Part shown: one piece after another, positions 57,195-64,000 of the stretch | Layout of the letters: each line of letters opens with the position of its first letter | Numbering within the stretch: position 1 is the first letter of the stretch | Translations under genes and position numbers: made by a program | The notes under the pieces: model-generated | The model's database searches: none | What the model was told of the DNA's origin: nothing | The model's input: the letters and a program-made list of their open reading frames with translations, nothing else | NCBI RefSeq assembly: GCF_000231445.1 | Contig: NZ_AGFR01000001.1 | Location: 1 to 64,000 of the forward strand | Direction: 5' to 3' | DNA: 64,000 nucleotides | Origin: Commensalibacter intestini A911 | Lineage (GTDB): Bacteria > Pseudomonadota > Alphaproteobacteria > Acetobacterales > Acetobacteraceae

Positions 57195-57623
57195 ATATTC
57201 TGTACCTACTTTTGCATATAGTAAAAAAACGATTGATGTAAATAAACTATCCTTACTACTTGATTTTAAAGGGTTATAATATTAACTGACCTTTACGCCA
57301 AGAAAAAAATGTATTTTTAAAGAAAAAAAAATAATATACGAAAAAAATAAGATAATATAATATTGTGTTTTTTTATAAATTTACAAAAAAAATATCAAAA
57401 TAATAAAAAAAAACTTGTGATTCATTAGAGAACGGGTCATATAGTAACCCAAGTATGACGCTAGTCATTTGTTCCATGGAATATAGAGTGATTTAAAAAA
57501 ATTGGTTTTTCGTAATGTTAGATATTTTTTTGATCACAGTAAATATATTCTAATTTTTCGAATTCTTTTGGCCCAAGGGGGCGTAAAGCCCAACAGGCTA
57601 TCTACTGGTTTAGGGGTACGTTG
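57195..57623 (+). promoter_or_regulatory. A/T-rich spacer and structured leader of speD
   Basis: 429 bases without a gene. Most is strongly A/T-rich and should hold divergent promoters for dksA and speD, with a small dyad ATGAC-GCTA-GTCAT at 57455-57468. The last 55 bases change to G/C-rich. A GGGC-GTAAA-GCCC hairpin (57579-57591) is followed by AACAG/CTGGTT pairing potential, and the CCC at 57572-57574 can pair with the GGGG at 57613-57616, which is the probable speD ribosome binding site. This could be a pseudoknot-like regulatory leader. Confidence 0.4.
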
Positions 57624-58088
57624 ATGAACGCACTTGCTCAACTGGGGATGGTCTCGGAAACTCCGAGAAATAACCAGGTTTCGGGTGATCTTTCACATGA
57701 CATGGAAGATCGCAAAGATTACTTTATTGTTAGAGACGGTATGCGTTTCGCAGGGACACATTTGCTTGTGGATCTATGGGATGCGACGAATCTAGATTCT
57801 CCTGAAGAAATAGATCGTGTTTTGCGCGAAGCTGCAATTGTTGCTGGGGCAACAATTTTGCATAGCCATTTCCATCATTTTTCTCCGAATGGTGGAGTAT
57901 CTGGTGTTGTCGTGTTGGCAGAAAGCCATATCTCAATCCATACATGGCCAGAACGTAATTTTGCTGCATTAGACATTTTTATGTGCGGTGCATGTGATCC
58001 ATACACCTCTATTCCTGTTTTACAGCGCTTCTTTAAACCAGAGCGTATCGTTTTGGATGAACAAAGACGTGGCAAAGAAAATCTCTAA
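57624..58088 (+). CDS. speD: S-adenosylmethionine decarboxylase proenzyme
   Basis: The 154-residue protein is a bacterial SpeD that self-cleaves to create a pyruvoyl group. The processing site is E100-S101 in VVLAESHISIHTWPE. The conserved GTHLLVDLWDATNLDSPEEI and FMCGACDPYTSIPVL with its Cys follow family patterns. About 40 residues precede GTHLLVD, an N-terminal extension typical of some alphaproteobacterial forms. I chose ATG 57624, just after TTG 57621, with TAGGGG upstream. It supplies decarboxylated SAM to SpeE, encoded next. Confidence 0.93.
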   Translation: MNALAQLGMVSETPRNNQVSGDLSHDMEDRKDYFIVRDGMRFAGTHLLVDLWDATNLDSPEEIDRVLREAAIVAGATILHSHFHHFSPNGGVSGVVVLAESHISIHTWPERNFAALDIFMCGACDPYTSIPVLQRFFKPERIVLDEQRRGKENL

Positions 58089-58126
58089 GTTAGAGTATTG
58101 ATCGGCCGTATTTACAGATCGATAAG

Positions 58127-58158
58127 AAGCTGGGCAACTTGAATTGTCCAGCTTTTTT
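58127..58158 (+). terminator. Terminator or attenuator between speD and speE
   Basis: An imperfect stem (58127-58137 with 58144-58154, one G:T-type pair) is followed by six T. It lies 39 bases after speD and 31 bases before the speE ATG. Its strength suggests reduced read-through into speE unless speE has its own promoter. Confidence 0.7.
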
Positions 58159-58188
58159 GCATTTGAAAATATTTAAAAGGATATTGAA

Positions 58189-59049
58189 ATGTCTAAACAA
58201 TGGATAGATGAAACACTTTATGAAGAGTGGAAACAAAGTTTTCGTGTTGATAAAGAGTTGGCTCATAAACAATCTGAATTTCAAGATATTCGTATCATTG
58301 AAAATGATTTTTATGGCCGTGTGTTATTATTGGATGGTGTCACACAGATTACTGAAAAAGATGAATTTGTTTATCAAGAAATGTTAACGCATGTTCCATT
58401 GTTTACCCATGGAAATGCCAAAAATGTTTTAATTATTGGTGCTGGGGATGGGGGCGTTTTACGTCGTGTATTACAACATCCTGAAGTTGAAAAAGCCACG
58501 ATGGTTGAAATTGATGGAGATGTCGTTTCTTTATCGAAAGAATTTTTACCTAAAATCTCTGATGGATGTTGGGATAATCCTAGAGCACAAGTGATTATTG
58601 GTGATGGAATTAAATATGTTGCTGATGCCAAGGATGGAAGTTTTGACGTTATTATTGTCGATAGTACAGATCCAATTGGTGTGGGTGAAGTTTTGTTTAC
58701 AGATGCTTTTTATCGTGATTGTGCACGTATTTTAACTCCACAAGGATTGATTGTTAATCAATGTGGTGTTCCGTTTATGCAAACTGATGAATTGCGTGAA
58801 ACTAGTTTACGTAGAGCGAAATTCTTTTCTTATGTTTCTGCTTATGTTGCAGCAGTACCAACATATGTTGGTGGGTTTATGACATTAGGTATTGCAGGGA
58901 AAGGATCTAATAGAACACGACAGTCCGTCGATGTAATTACTGAGCGTGCGCAAAAAGCTAACCTTTTAGGGAAAACAAAATATTGGTCTCCTGAAGTTCA
59001 TACAGCTTCTTTTTGTTTGCCACCTTATATTCAAGAACAACTACCTTAA
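58189..59049 (+). CDS. speE: Spermidine synthase
   Basis: The 286-residue protein is an aminopropyltransferase. The N-terminal strand domain (QSEFQDIRIIENDFYGRVLLLDGVTQITEKDEFVYQEMLTHVPLF) is followed by a Rossmann domain with the nucleotide-binding GAGDGGVLRRVLQHPEVEKATMVEIDGDVV and the catalytic DSTDPIGVGEVLFTDAFY segment. It uses decarboxylated SAM from SpeD to make spermidine from putrescine. Start ATG 58189 after AAAGGATATTG. Confidence 0.96.
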   Translation: MSKQWIDETLYEEWKQSFRVDKELAHKQSEFQDIRIIENDFYGRVLLLDGVTQITEKDEFVYQEMLTHVPLFTHGNAKNVLIIGAGDGGVLRRVLQHPEVEKATMVEIDGDVVSLSKEFLPKISDGCWDNPRAQVIIGDGIKYVADAKDGSFDVIIVDSTDPIGVGEVLFTDAFYRDCARILTPQGLIVNQCGVPFMQTDELRETSLRRAKFFSYVSAYVAAVPTYVGGFMTLGIAGKGSNRTRQSVDVITERAQKANLLGKTKYWSPEVHTASFCLPPYIQEQLP

Positions 59050-59060
59050 TCATATCTGAA

Positions 59061-59101
59061 GGAGTGCCAGAAGATTTGGTTTCTTCTGAGTATTCCTTTT
59101 A
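59061..59101 (+). terminator. Weak terminator after speE
   Basis: A 7-bp stem (59068-59074 with 59082-59088), partly extended by GGA/TCC at the base, is followed by CCTTTTA. The T run is short, so confidence is low. Confidence 0.35.
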
Positions 59102-59232
59102 TAGCATGAATACAGATCGTGTTATTGTCACTGATTAATTTTGACGTATTCACTAAAATTAAGTATTTTACTTAATAATATTAATTAAAAAATTATATTC
59201 TATAATTTATGGAAGGGCAGAAGGAGAAAAAA

Positions 59233-59388
59233 ATGGGGCAAGCGATATTTATGTTGTCTGGTTGTATTCTTGTTTTAGTGATGCTCGCGATGTTTTATTC
59301 ATTGTGGGATATAATAAACGGACGTTGGTCTGAAAAGCAGCAACGTAAAAATGAGATGGAAGATCAAGAGGACTTTGATAATAGTTGA
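59233..59388 (+). CDS. Small single-pass membrane protein, 51 residues
   Basis: A short open frame not usually called: ATG 59233 is preceded at ideal spacing by AGAAGGAG, one of the best ribosome binding sites in the window. The product has one hydrophobic helix (residues about 5-25, with Cys11) and then a strongly charged tail that changes from basic (RWSEKQQRKNE) to acidic (EDQEDFDNS). This inside-positive layout fits an inner membrane protein with a cytosolic tail. I recognise no family. It ends 16 bases before the cobC-like gene and may be translated with it. Confidence 0.6.
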   Translation: MGQAIFMLSGCILVLVMLAMFYSLWDIINGRWSEKQQRKNEMEDQEDFDNS

Positions 59389-59404
59389 AGTTTTTTAATA
59401 TAGA

Positions 59405-59962
59405 ATGATTAATGTATCCAAGTTAACGAAACAAAGTAATTTTCGAATTGGCTTAATGCGTCATCCGCCAGTGAATGTTCCTGTTGGTTTATGTTATGGA
59501 CATACAGATGTTTCTTTGAAAGAAGAGTGGGAACAATATGCAGTTTTACCTGGCTATTTTCAAAATATAAAAATTTATACTTCTCCAGCAACACGTTGTT
59601 TAAAACTTGCTCACAAAATTGCGGATCAGTACCAGCTTTCTTATCAAATAGATAATCGTTTATTAGAGTTTCATTTTGGTCATTGGGAAGGGAAGTTATG
59701 GGATGACCTGACTAAGGAGCTTATTGACGAGTGGGCAAAGGATCCTTGGGGGTGGAATATTCCTGGTGGTGAAAATGGACAGGAGTTATTTGATCGTGTC
59801 CATGAGGTTTGGCAAGAGATTCAACAAAGGCAAGAAGATGCGTTAATTGTCTCTCATGGTGGGCCATTGCGGTTATTGCGTCAAGTTGCGATGAATATAA
59901 AACCAATAGAATTATTGGGAGACCTGCCTGATTTTGGGAAGCTAGAGATTTTTAAATTCTAA
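59405..59962 (+). CDS. cobC: Histidine phosphatase, probably alpha-ribazole phosphatase
   Basis: The 185-residue protein is of the phosphoglycerate-mutase-like histidine phosphatase family: LMRHPPV (the catalytic His of an RHG-like motif, here RHP), CYGHTDVSL, TSPATRCLKLAHKIA, LLEFHFGHWEGKLWDDL and the second His in LIVSHGGPLRLL. The position beside cobS, cobT and cobB points to dephosphorylation of alpha-ribazole phosphate or its cobalamin product. The stop is one base from the stop of the converging cobS. Confidence 0.82.
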   Translation: MINVSKLTKQSNFRIGLMRHPPVNVPVGLCYGHTDVSLKEEWEQYAVLPGYFQNIKIYTSPATRCLKLAHKIADQYQLSYQIDNRLLEFHFGHWEGKLWDDLTKELIDEWAKDPWGWNIPGGENGQELFDRVHEVWQEIQQRQEDALIVSHGGPLRLLRQVAMNIKPIELLGDLPDFGKLEIFKF

Positions 59963-59963
59963 A

Positions 59964-60743
59964 TTAGAATAAAGTGATAAAGACAGTGCTAGTTACGAGA
60001 AGCCCCGTTGTAACAAAAACTTGTATAGCGCCTAAAATATCCCCTGTATATCCTTGAATATGCCGATAAGAGAAGAGCATTATTCCCATCGAAATAAGAG
60101 TGGCCAAGAGAATATAGGCGATTGCACAAAGTAATGGTGCTAATAAAAAAGTCAAAATAAGCGTTACAATAGTGGCAATGATTGTTGCAGGAAGAGGCAT
60201 ATTTTTTAGCGTATTGGCTAAACCATCATTTCTTGCAGGTTTGCTAATATAGAGAGGGAATAGAATGCTCATCCGTGATAGAATAGCGGCAATGATTAAA
60301 ATGGGAATGGCTTTATAAGAATATTGCGCAAGGAAAGCAAGACTGCTGACTTGTAAGCCCAATATAATGATGAGTATTAAAACGCCATAAGATCCTAAGC
60401 GACTATCTCGCATGATGGATAGTTTATGTTCTTTATCTTTTCCTCCACCAAATCCATCAGCCATGTCGGCCAGCCCATCTTCATGTAATCCTCCAGTTAG
60501 TAATAACTGAAATCCAAGCGTTAAAAACGCGACGATCCAAGGGGATGGAAAATAGTGAGAGGCAGTAAAAAAGAAAAACGCGATTAAGGAACCTAAGAGG
60601 AGAGATACAAATGGCCATGTCCAAATGGCACGACCAAAAGAGAATGGAAAGTCTGAGCGATATAGCCATTGAACAGGCAGACGAGAAAAGAATGAAAGCC
60701 CGCAATAAAGATCTGCATGAATTTTTCTGAAAAATAAGCTCAT
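59964..60743 (-). CDS. cobS: Adenosylcobinamide-GDP ribazoletransferase
   Basis: The 259-residue protein is a polytopic membrane enzyme that joins GDP-cobinamide to alpha-ribazole. The family motif GGLHEDGLADMADGFGGGKDKEHKLSIMRDSRLGSYG (about residues 84-120) with its acidic metal-binding residues is clear, and membrane helices cover most of the remainder. Its ATG overlaps the cobT stop by four bases, so cobB-cobT-cobS are translated as one unit. Confidence 0.95.
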   Translation of the reverse strand: MSLFFRKIHADLYCGLSFFSRLPVQWLYRSDFPFSFGRAIWTWPFVSLLLGSLIAFFFFTASHYFPSPWIVAFLTLGFQLLLTGGLHEDGLADMADGFGGGKDKEHKLSIMRDSRLGSYGVLILIIILGLQVSSLAFLAQYSYKAIPILIIAAILSRMSILFPLYISKPARNDGLANTLKNMPLPATIIATIVTLILTFLLAPLLCAIAYILLATLISMGIMLFSYRHIQGYTGDILGAIQVFVTTGLLVTSTVFITLF

Positions 60744-61759
60744 GATTGTGGAGGAGGAAGTCCTGCATCTTGATAGCTATTCATACCCGTATAACAAGCT
60801 AAAGCCCCTTTCAGTAAAGGCACAACGGTTGCAGCACCTGTTCCTTCGCCTAGACGCATATTAAAAGCAATCAACGGATAAAGACCTAAATTTCCAGCGA
60901 GAAGTAAATGTCCCTTTTCAGCAGAAAGATGGCTGATCTTGGTATGATCTAGTCCTGTTGGATTTAATTTTTGTAATGCAGCAACGGCAGCTGTGCATAC
61001 AAAACCATCTAATAAAACTGGAATGTTGAGATGACGTGCGGCAAGAGCTGCACCAAACATCGCTGCTTCTTCATATCCTCCAAAATATCTGCAAATCTCT
61101 AATGGATCATTAAGGATGGATTGATGTTGTGCCAAAGCTTTATCAACGGCTTTTTGTTTGTTGGTGACATATTCTGGTGCGCTGCTGGTGCCTTTGCTGA
61201 CCCATTGTGCACCATCTCCCCCAAACAAAGCCGCACTTAGGGCTGCTGCAATCGTGGTATTACCGATGCCAACTTCTCCTAAACAAAGTAAATCAATATT
61301 AGGGGTGACGGCGTTATAACCAGCTTCAACAGCTTGTAAAAATTGTTTTTCTGTCATTGCTGGCGATTGAACAATGTTCGCTGTGGGTTCTAGATTATTA
61401 ACTGGAATAACTCTGAGCTCTGCATTTGCATTTTTAGCAAGTTGATTGATTGCAGCCCCATCTTGATTGATTTGTGCAATCATCATTTCTGTAATGCTGG
61501 CATTATAAGGGGTAACATTTTCTGCAGTCACGCCATGATTACCAGCAAAAATTATAATACAAATACGATTAAGCGTTGGCTCAGATTTTCTTTGCCATGC
61601 AGCCAACCATCCTACTAAATTTTCTAACTCTCCAAGACTGCCAGGAGGTTTTAAAAGCATTTTTTGCTTTTCATAGGTTGCTTGTTCGCTTGCTTCGTCT
61701 TTAGAAGGGAGGTCTAAGCATGCTTGTCTTAATTGTGCTAATGTCTCAAAATTTTTCAT
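60740..61759 (-). CDS. cobT: Nicotinate-nucleotide-dimethylbenzimidazole phosphoribosyltransferase
   Basis: The 339-residue protein makes alpha-ribazole phosphate. Visible are LKPPGSLGELENLVGWLAAWQ (residues about 36-56), the FAGNHGVTAENVTPYNASITEMMI segment and LCLGEVGIGNTTIAAALSAALFGG, with the C-terminal RLGEGTGAATVVPLLKGAL holding the catalytic Glu. It overlaps cobB and cobS by four bases on each side. Confidence 0.95.
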   Translation of the reverse strand: MKNFETLAQLRQACLDLPSKDEASEQATYEKQKMLLKPPGSLGELENLVGWLAAWQRKSEPTLNRICIIIFAGNHGVTAENVTPYNASITEMMIAQINQDGAAINQLAKNANAELRVIPVNNLEPTANIVQSPAMTEKQFLQAVEAGYNAVTPNIDLLCLGEVGIGNTTIAAALSAALFGGDGAQWVSKGTSSAPEYVTNKQKAVDKALAQHQSILNDPLEICRYFGGYEEAAMFGAALAARHLNIPVLLDGFVCTAAVAALQKLNPTGLDHTKISHLSAEKGHLLLAGNLGLYPLIAFNMRLGEGTGAATVVPLLKGALACYTGMNSYQDAGLPPPQS

Positions 61760-63072
61760 GGTTGTATTGCAATACTATGGAAAAAACAGCCTGTAATTAA
61801 ATTTCGTCGTCCACCTTCTGTTCCTAATGGATTTCCAGTGCCGTCGGTAAGGGTAGCATAAGGAAGATCATGCCCTGGGTCAATCACTGTGGCATAATGA
61901 AACTCATGTCCGTGGATCAACTCTTGTTTAGGTGTATTCAGGAATGCTCGACGATAGCCAAGGTGAATTTTACGTTTTTCATAACTACAAGAATGGCTGA
62001 GTAATCCTGTCATCTGATGGACAACACCTTCTTTATCGATGAGAGTTTTCCCCATGACCATATATCCTCCACACTCTCCATGCACTGGTCGTGTTTGAGC
62101 GAATGATTGTAGACCTTTAATAAATTGATCAGCATTTGAGAGCTGTCCGGCATATAATTCAGGATAGCCACCAGGCAGCCAACAACTATCACAATGATCT
62201 GGAGGGGCTTCATTATTCATAGGAGAGAAAAAGTGAATGCTTGCCCCTTGGTCTTTCCATCCTTTGAGAATATGCGGGTAGATAAAACTAAAAGCGATAT
62301 CTTTTGCAATGGCAATTCGTTGCCCTGGTGGGGGTAAGGCAATATAGTGTGAAGGTTTTGGAAGATCGACCGTCGTATCAAGACTTAAGATCGCATCAAT
62401 GTTAATATGCTTTTCTGCAATGTCTGCGAGATGATTTAAATGAAGATCGAGATCTTGATGCTCTTCTGCTTGGATTAGTCCCAAATGACGTGCAGGTAAA
62501 TGGAGTGTCGGGTCACGAGGAATAGAACCTAGGACAGGGATATGAATGCGTTTGAGGGCAGCTTCGGTGCTGGCATGATGTCGGGGTGAGGCAACATTAT
62601 TCAGAATCACCCCTTTGACTTGGATGTTTGGATTGATGTTTGCAAACCCATAAGCAATGGCTGCTGCGGATTGAGCTTGTCCTGTTACATCCATGACTAA
62701 AATGACGGGGAGTTGATAGCGTTCTGCGAGGTCAGCACCGCATCCTCTGTGACCATTTTTCGTTTCAATACCGTCAAAAAAACCCATAGAAGATTCGATA
62801 ATGGTGAGTTCAGATTCTTGCAATGTGGTGGCTAGTAAATTATCCAGTAAAGGAGCGGGCATTGCCCAGCTATCTAAATTAAAAGAAGTTGCGTTAGTGG
62901 CAACACCGTGAAATGCAGGATCAATATAATCTGGCCCAGATTTTGCAGCTCTAACCTTAATGTTTCTGCGTTTTAATGCGGTGAGTAATCCCAGTGTAAT
63001 TGTAGTTTTTCCACTGGCGGATTTTGGGGCTGCGATGATGAACCCCTTTGCGTTTTGCTCAGAATGCGTCAT
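61756..63072 (-). CDS. cobB: Cobyrinate a,c-diamide synthase
   Basis: The 438-residue protein has an N-terminal ATP-binding dethiobiotin-synthetase-like domain (GFIIAAPKSASGKTTITLGLL, then KSGPDYIDPAFH) and a C-terminal class-I glutamine amidotransferase domain (DSCWLPGGYPELYAGQL, and the nucleophile Cys in VHGECGGYMVMG). It amidates cobyrinic acid at positions a and c. I chose ATG 63072; a longer frame to 63150 would extend into cbiD, which runs the other way. Only 23 bases separate the two starts. Confidence 0.93.
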   Translation of the reverse strand: MTHSEQNAKGFIIAAPKSASGKTTITLGLLTALKRRNIKVRAAKSGPDYIDPAFHGVATNATSFNLDSWAMPAPLLDNLLATTLQESELTIIESSMGFFDGIETKNGHRGCGADLAERYQLPVILVMDVTGQAQSAAAIAYGFANINPNIQVKGVILNNVASPRHHASTEAALKRIHIPVLGSIPRDPTLHLPARHLGLIQAEEHQDLDLHLNHLADIAEKHINIDAILSLDTTVDLPKPSHYIALPPPGQRIAIAKDIAFSFIYPHILKGWKDQGASIHFFSPMNNEAPPDHCDSCWLPGGYPELYAGQLSNADQFIKGLQSFAQTRPVHGECGGYMVMGKTLIDKEGVVHQMTGLLSHSCSYEKRKIHLGYRRAFLNTPKQELIHGHEFHYATVIDPGHDLPYATLTDGTGNPLGTEGGRRNLITGCFFHSIAIQP

Positions 63073-63095
63073 AGTTTGCTTTGAAGGGAAGATGA

Positions 63096-64000
63096 ATGAA
63101 CCAAGAGAATAAACAATTACGTTATGGATGGACAACAGGGGCTTGTGCAACGGCTGCTGCCAAAGCGGCTTATCTTGCTATACATAATGGTTTTTTCTTG
63201 GATTGTGTAGAGATTACCCTTCCATCTGGGAAAAAAGTTTTATTTTCTGTGTTAAAAAAGGAATTGATTAGCACAGATTGTGCGATTGCTTCGGTGATTA
63301 AAGATGCTGGCGATGATCCCGATGTGACTCATGGTGCTGAAATTGTGGTGCAAGTCAAACGTATTGCTCATGGTGCAGGTGTTGTTTTCAAAGCAGGCAA
63401 AGGGGTTGGGACAGTGACGAAATCTGGTCTACCTTTGGCGGTGGGGGAGCCTGCAATTAATCCTGTGCCTCGTCAAATGATGATCAATGCTTTATCTGAG
63501 GTTGTTGATGATCCTGATGTTGAGGTAACCGTTGGTGTTACGAATGGTGAAGCAATTGCTTTAAAAACGATGAATCCTCGTTTAGGGATTTTGGGTGGAC
63601 TTTCTATTTTGGGTACAACAGGGATTGTAGTTCCTTTTTCTTGTGCAGCTTGGATTGCCTCTATTCATCGAGGGATTGATGTCGCAAGGGCAGCAAATAT
63701 TGATCATTTGATTGCTTCAACGGGCAATGTATCGGAAAAAGCAGCTCAAAAAATCTATGACGCGCCAGAAACAGCCTTGATTGAAATGGGTGATTTTGCG
63801 GGCGGTGTTTTAAAATATATTAAGACACATCCAGTAAAAAAATTGACGCTCGCTGGTGGCGTTGCGAAAATGACAAAACTTGCTCAGGGTCATTTAGATT
63901 TACACTCTAAACGTTCTTCTGTGGATCTTGAGTTGTTGGCTGAATGGGTCGCACAGCTTGGTGCGAGCACAGCAATGGTTGAGCAGGTTAAAACCGCCAA
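63096..64000 (+). CDS. cbiD: CbiD (cobalt-precorrin-5B C1-methyltransferase), cut by window end
   Basis: The frame is open from ATG 63096 to the window edge (about 301 codons). It begins LRYGWTTGACATAAAKAAYLA, the CbiD hallmark, followed by EITLPSGKKV, IKDAGDDPDVTHGAEI and GILGGLSILGTTGIVVPFS. CbiD methylates C1 of the corrin ring. The ATG four bases earlier (63092) hits a stop after six codons. A GAAGGGAAG ribosome binding site precedes it. The C-terminus and downstream genes lie outside the window. Confidence 0.93.
   Translation, partial: MNQENKQLRYGWTTGACATAAAKAAYLAIHNGFFLDCVEITLPSGKKVLFSVLKKELISTDCAIASVIKDAGDDPDVTHGAEIVVQVKRIAHGAGVVFKAGKGVGTVTKSGLPLAVGEPAINPVPRQMMINALSEVVDDPDVEVTVGVTNGEAIALKTMNPRLGILGGLSILGTTGIVVPFSCAAWIASIHRGIDVARAANIDHLIASTGNVSEKAAQKIYDAPETALIEMGDFAGGVLKYIKTHPVKKLTLAGGVAKMTKLAQGHLDLHSKRSSVDLELLAEWVAQLGASTAMVEQVKTA

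Noticed and set aside
63092-63112. ATG at 63092 as the cbiD start
   Set aside because: That frame stops after six codons; the ATG at 63096 opens the true CbiD frame.

Overview
The window reads as core chromosome of a small-genome, AT-rich acetic acid bacterium (Alphaproteobacteria, Acetobacteraceae). The arguments are the hopanoid side-chain genes hpnH/hpnI/hpnJ/hpnK/hpnM beside dxs, the cell-cycle regulator GcrA, a stand-alone F1 operon in the order atpH-A-G-D-C, an OprB-type sugar porin, alphaproteobacterial-style DksA and AddAB, and strong A/T bias in codons and spacers. A Commensalibacter-like insect symbiont is my best guess; this rests on gene content and composition recognised by eye, not on a database search.

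Layout: 1-3,066 holds a MarC-family membrane protein, an OprB porin, a tiny lipoprotein and tRNA-Thr. 3,271-6,999 is a pqiABC operon (MCE-type envelope lipid transport). 7,235-8,216 is the classic tRNA-Trp/secE/nusG unit on the minus strand, followed by tRNA-Gly and a frameshifted radical SAM gene (8,755-10,061). 10,480-15,522 is the F1 ATP synthase operon. 15,553-22,696 carries queF, a GT32-like glycosyltransferase, rnd, gcrA, a bactofilin, a PfkB-family (adenosine) kinase and typA. 23,006-23,299 is a small exported histidine-repeat protein with its own promoter and terminator. 23,479-33,381 has alr and a ferredoxin-NADP reductase (minus), then tsaE, addB, addA and trxA (plus). 33,395-41,308 is the hopanoid block: dxs-hpnM-hpnI-hpnJ-hpnK on minus, divergent from hpnH on plus. 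41,421-56,706 holds an unknown lipoprotein, aspA, a CNNM/CBS transporter, a lytic transglycosylase, a divergent uracil-DNA glycosylase, a TPR protein with ispE, a small unknown protein, a DedA-like protein, an OmpR/EnvZ-type pair, a rhodanese, a DUF2272 lipoprotein and panC. 56,763-59,049 holds dksA and the spermidine genes speD-speE. 59,233-64,000 holds a 51-residue membrane protein and cobalamin genes cobC-like, cobS, cobT, cobB and the start of cbiD.

Functional themes: isoprenoid and hopanoid supply (dxs, ispE, hpnHIJKM) with envelope lipid trafficking (pqiABC, hpnM); energy (F1); DNA repair (AddAB, UDG); polyamine synthesis; and late cobalamin assembly. HpnH, I, K and J together predict bacteriohopanetetrol with a cyclitol ether head group.

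No phage, insertion sequence, CRISPR array, toxin-antitoxin pair or defence island was seen, and nothing here is clearly a new multi-gene system. The items most worth checking are a one-base frameshift in a T-tract of a beta-domain/radical SAM fusion, the exported protein with five 18-bp histidine repeats, a structured speD leader whose C-rich arm could mask the ribosome binding site, a double hairpin leader before the CNNM gene, paired dyads in the dxs/hpnH control region, a uracil-DNA glycosylase that has lost its iron-sulfur cysteines, and the unlisted 51-residue membrane protein.
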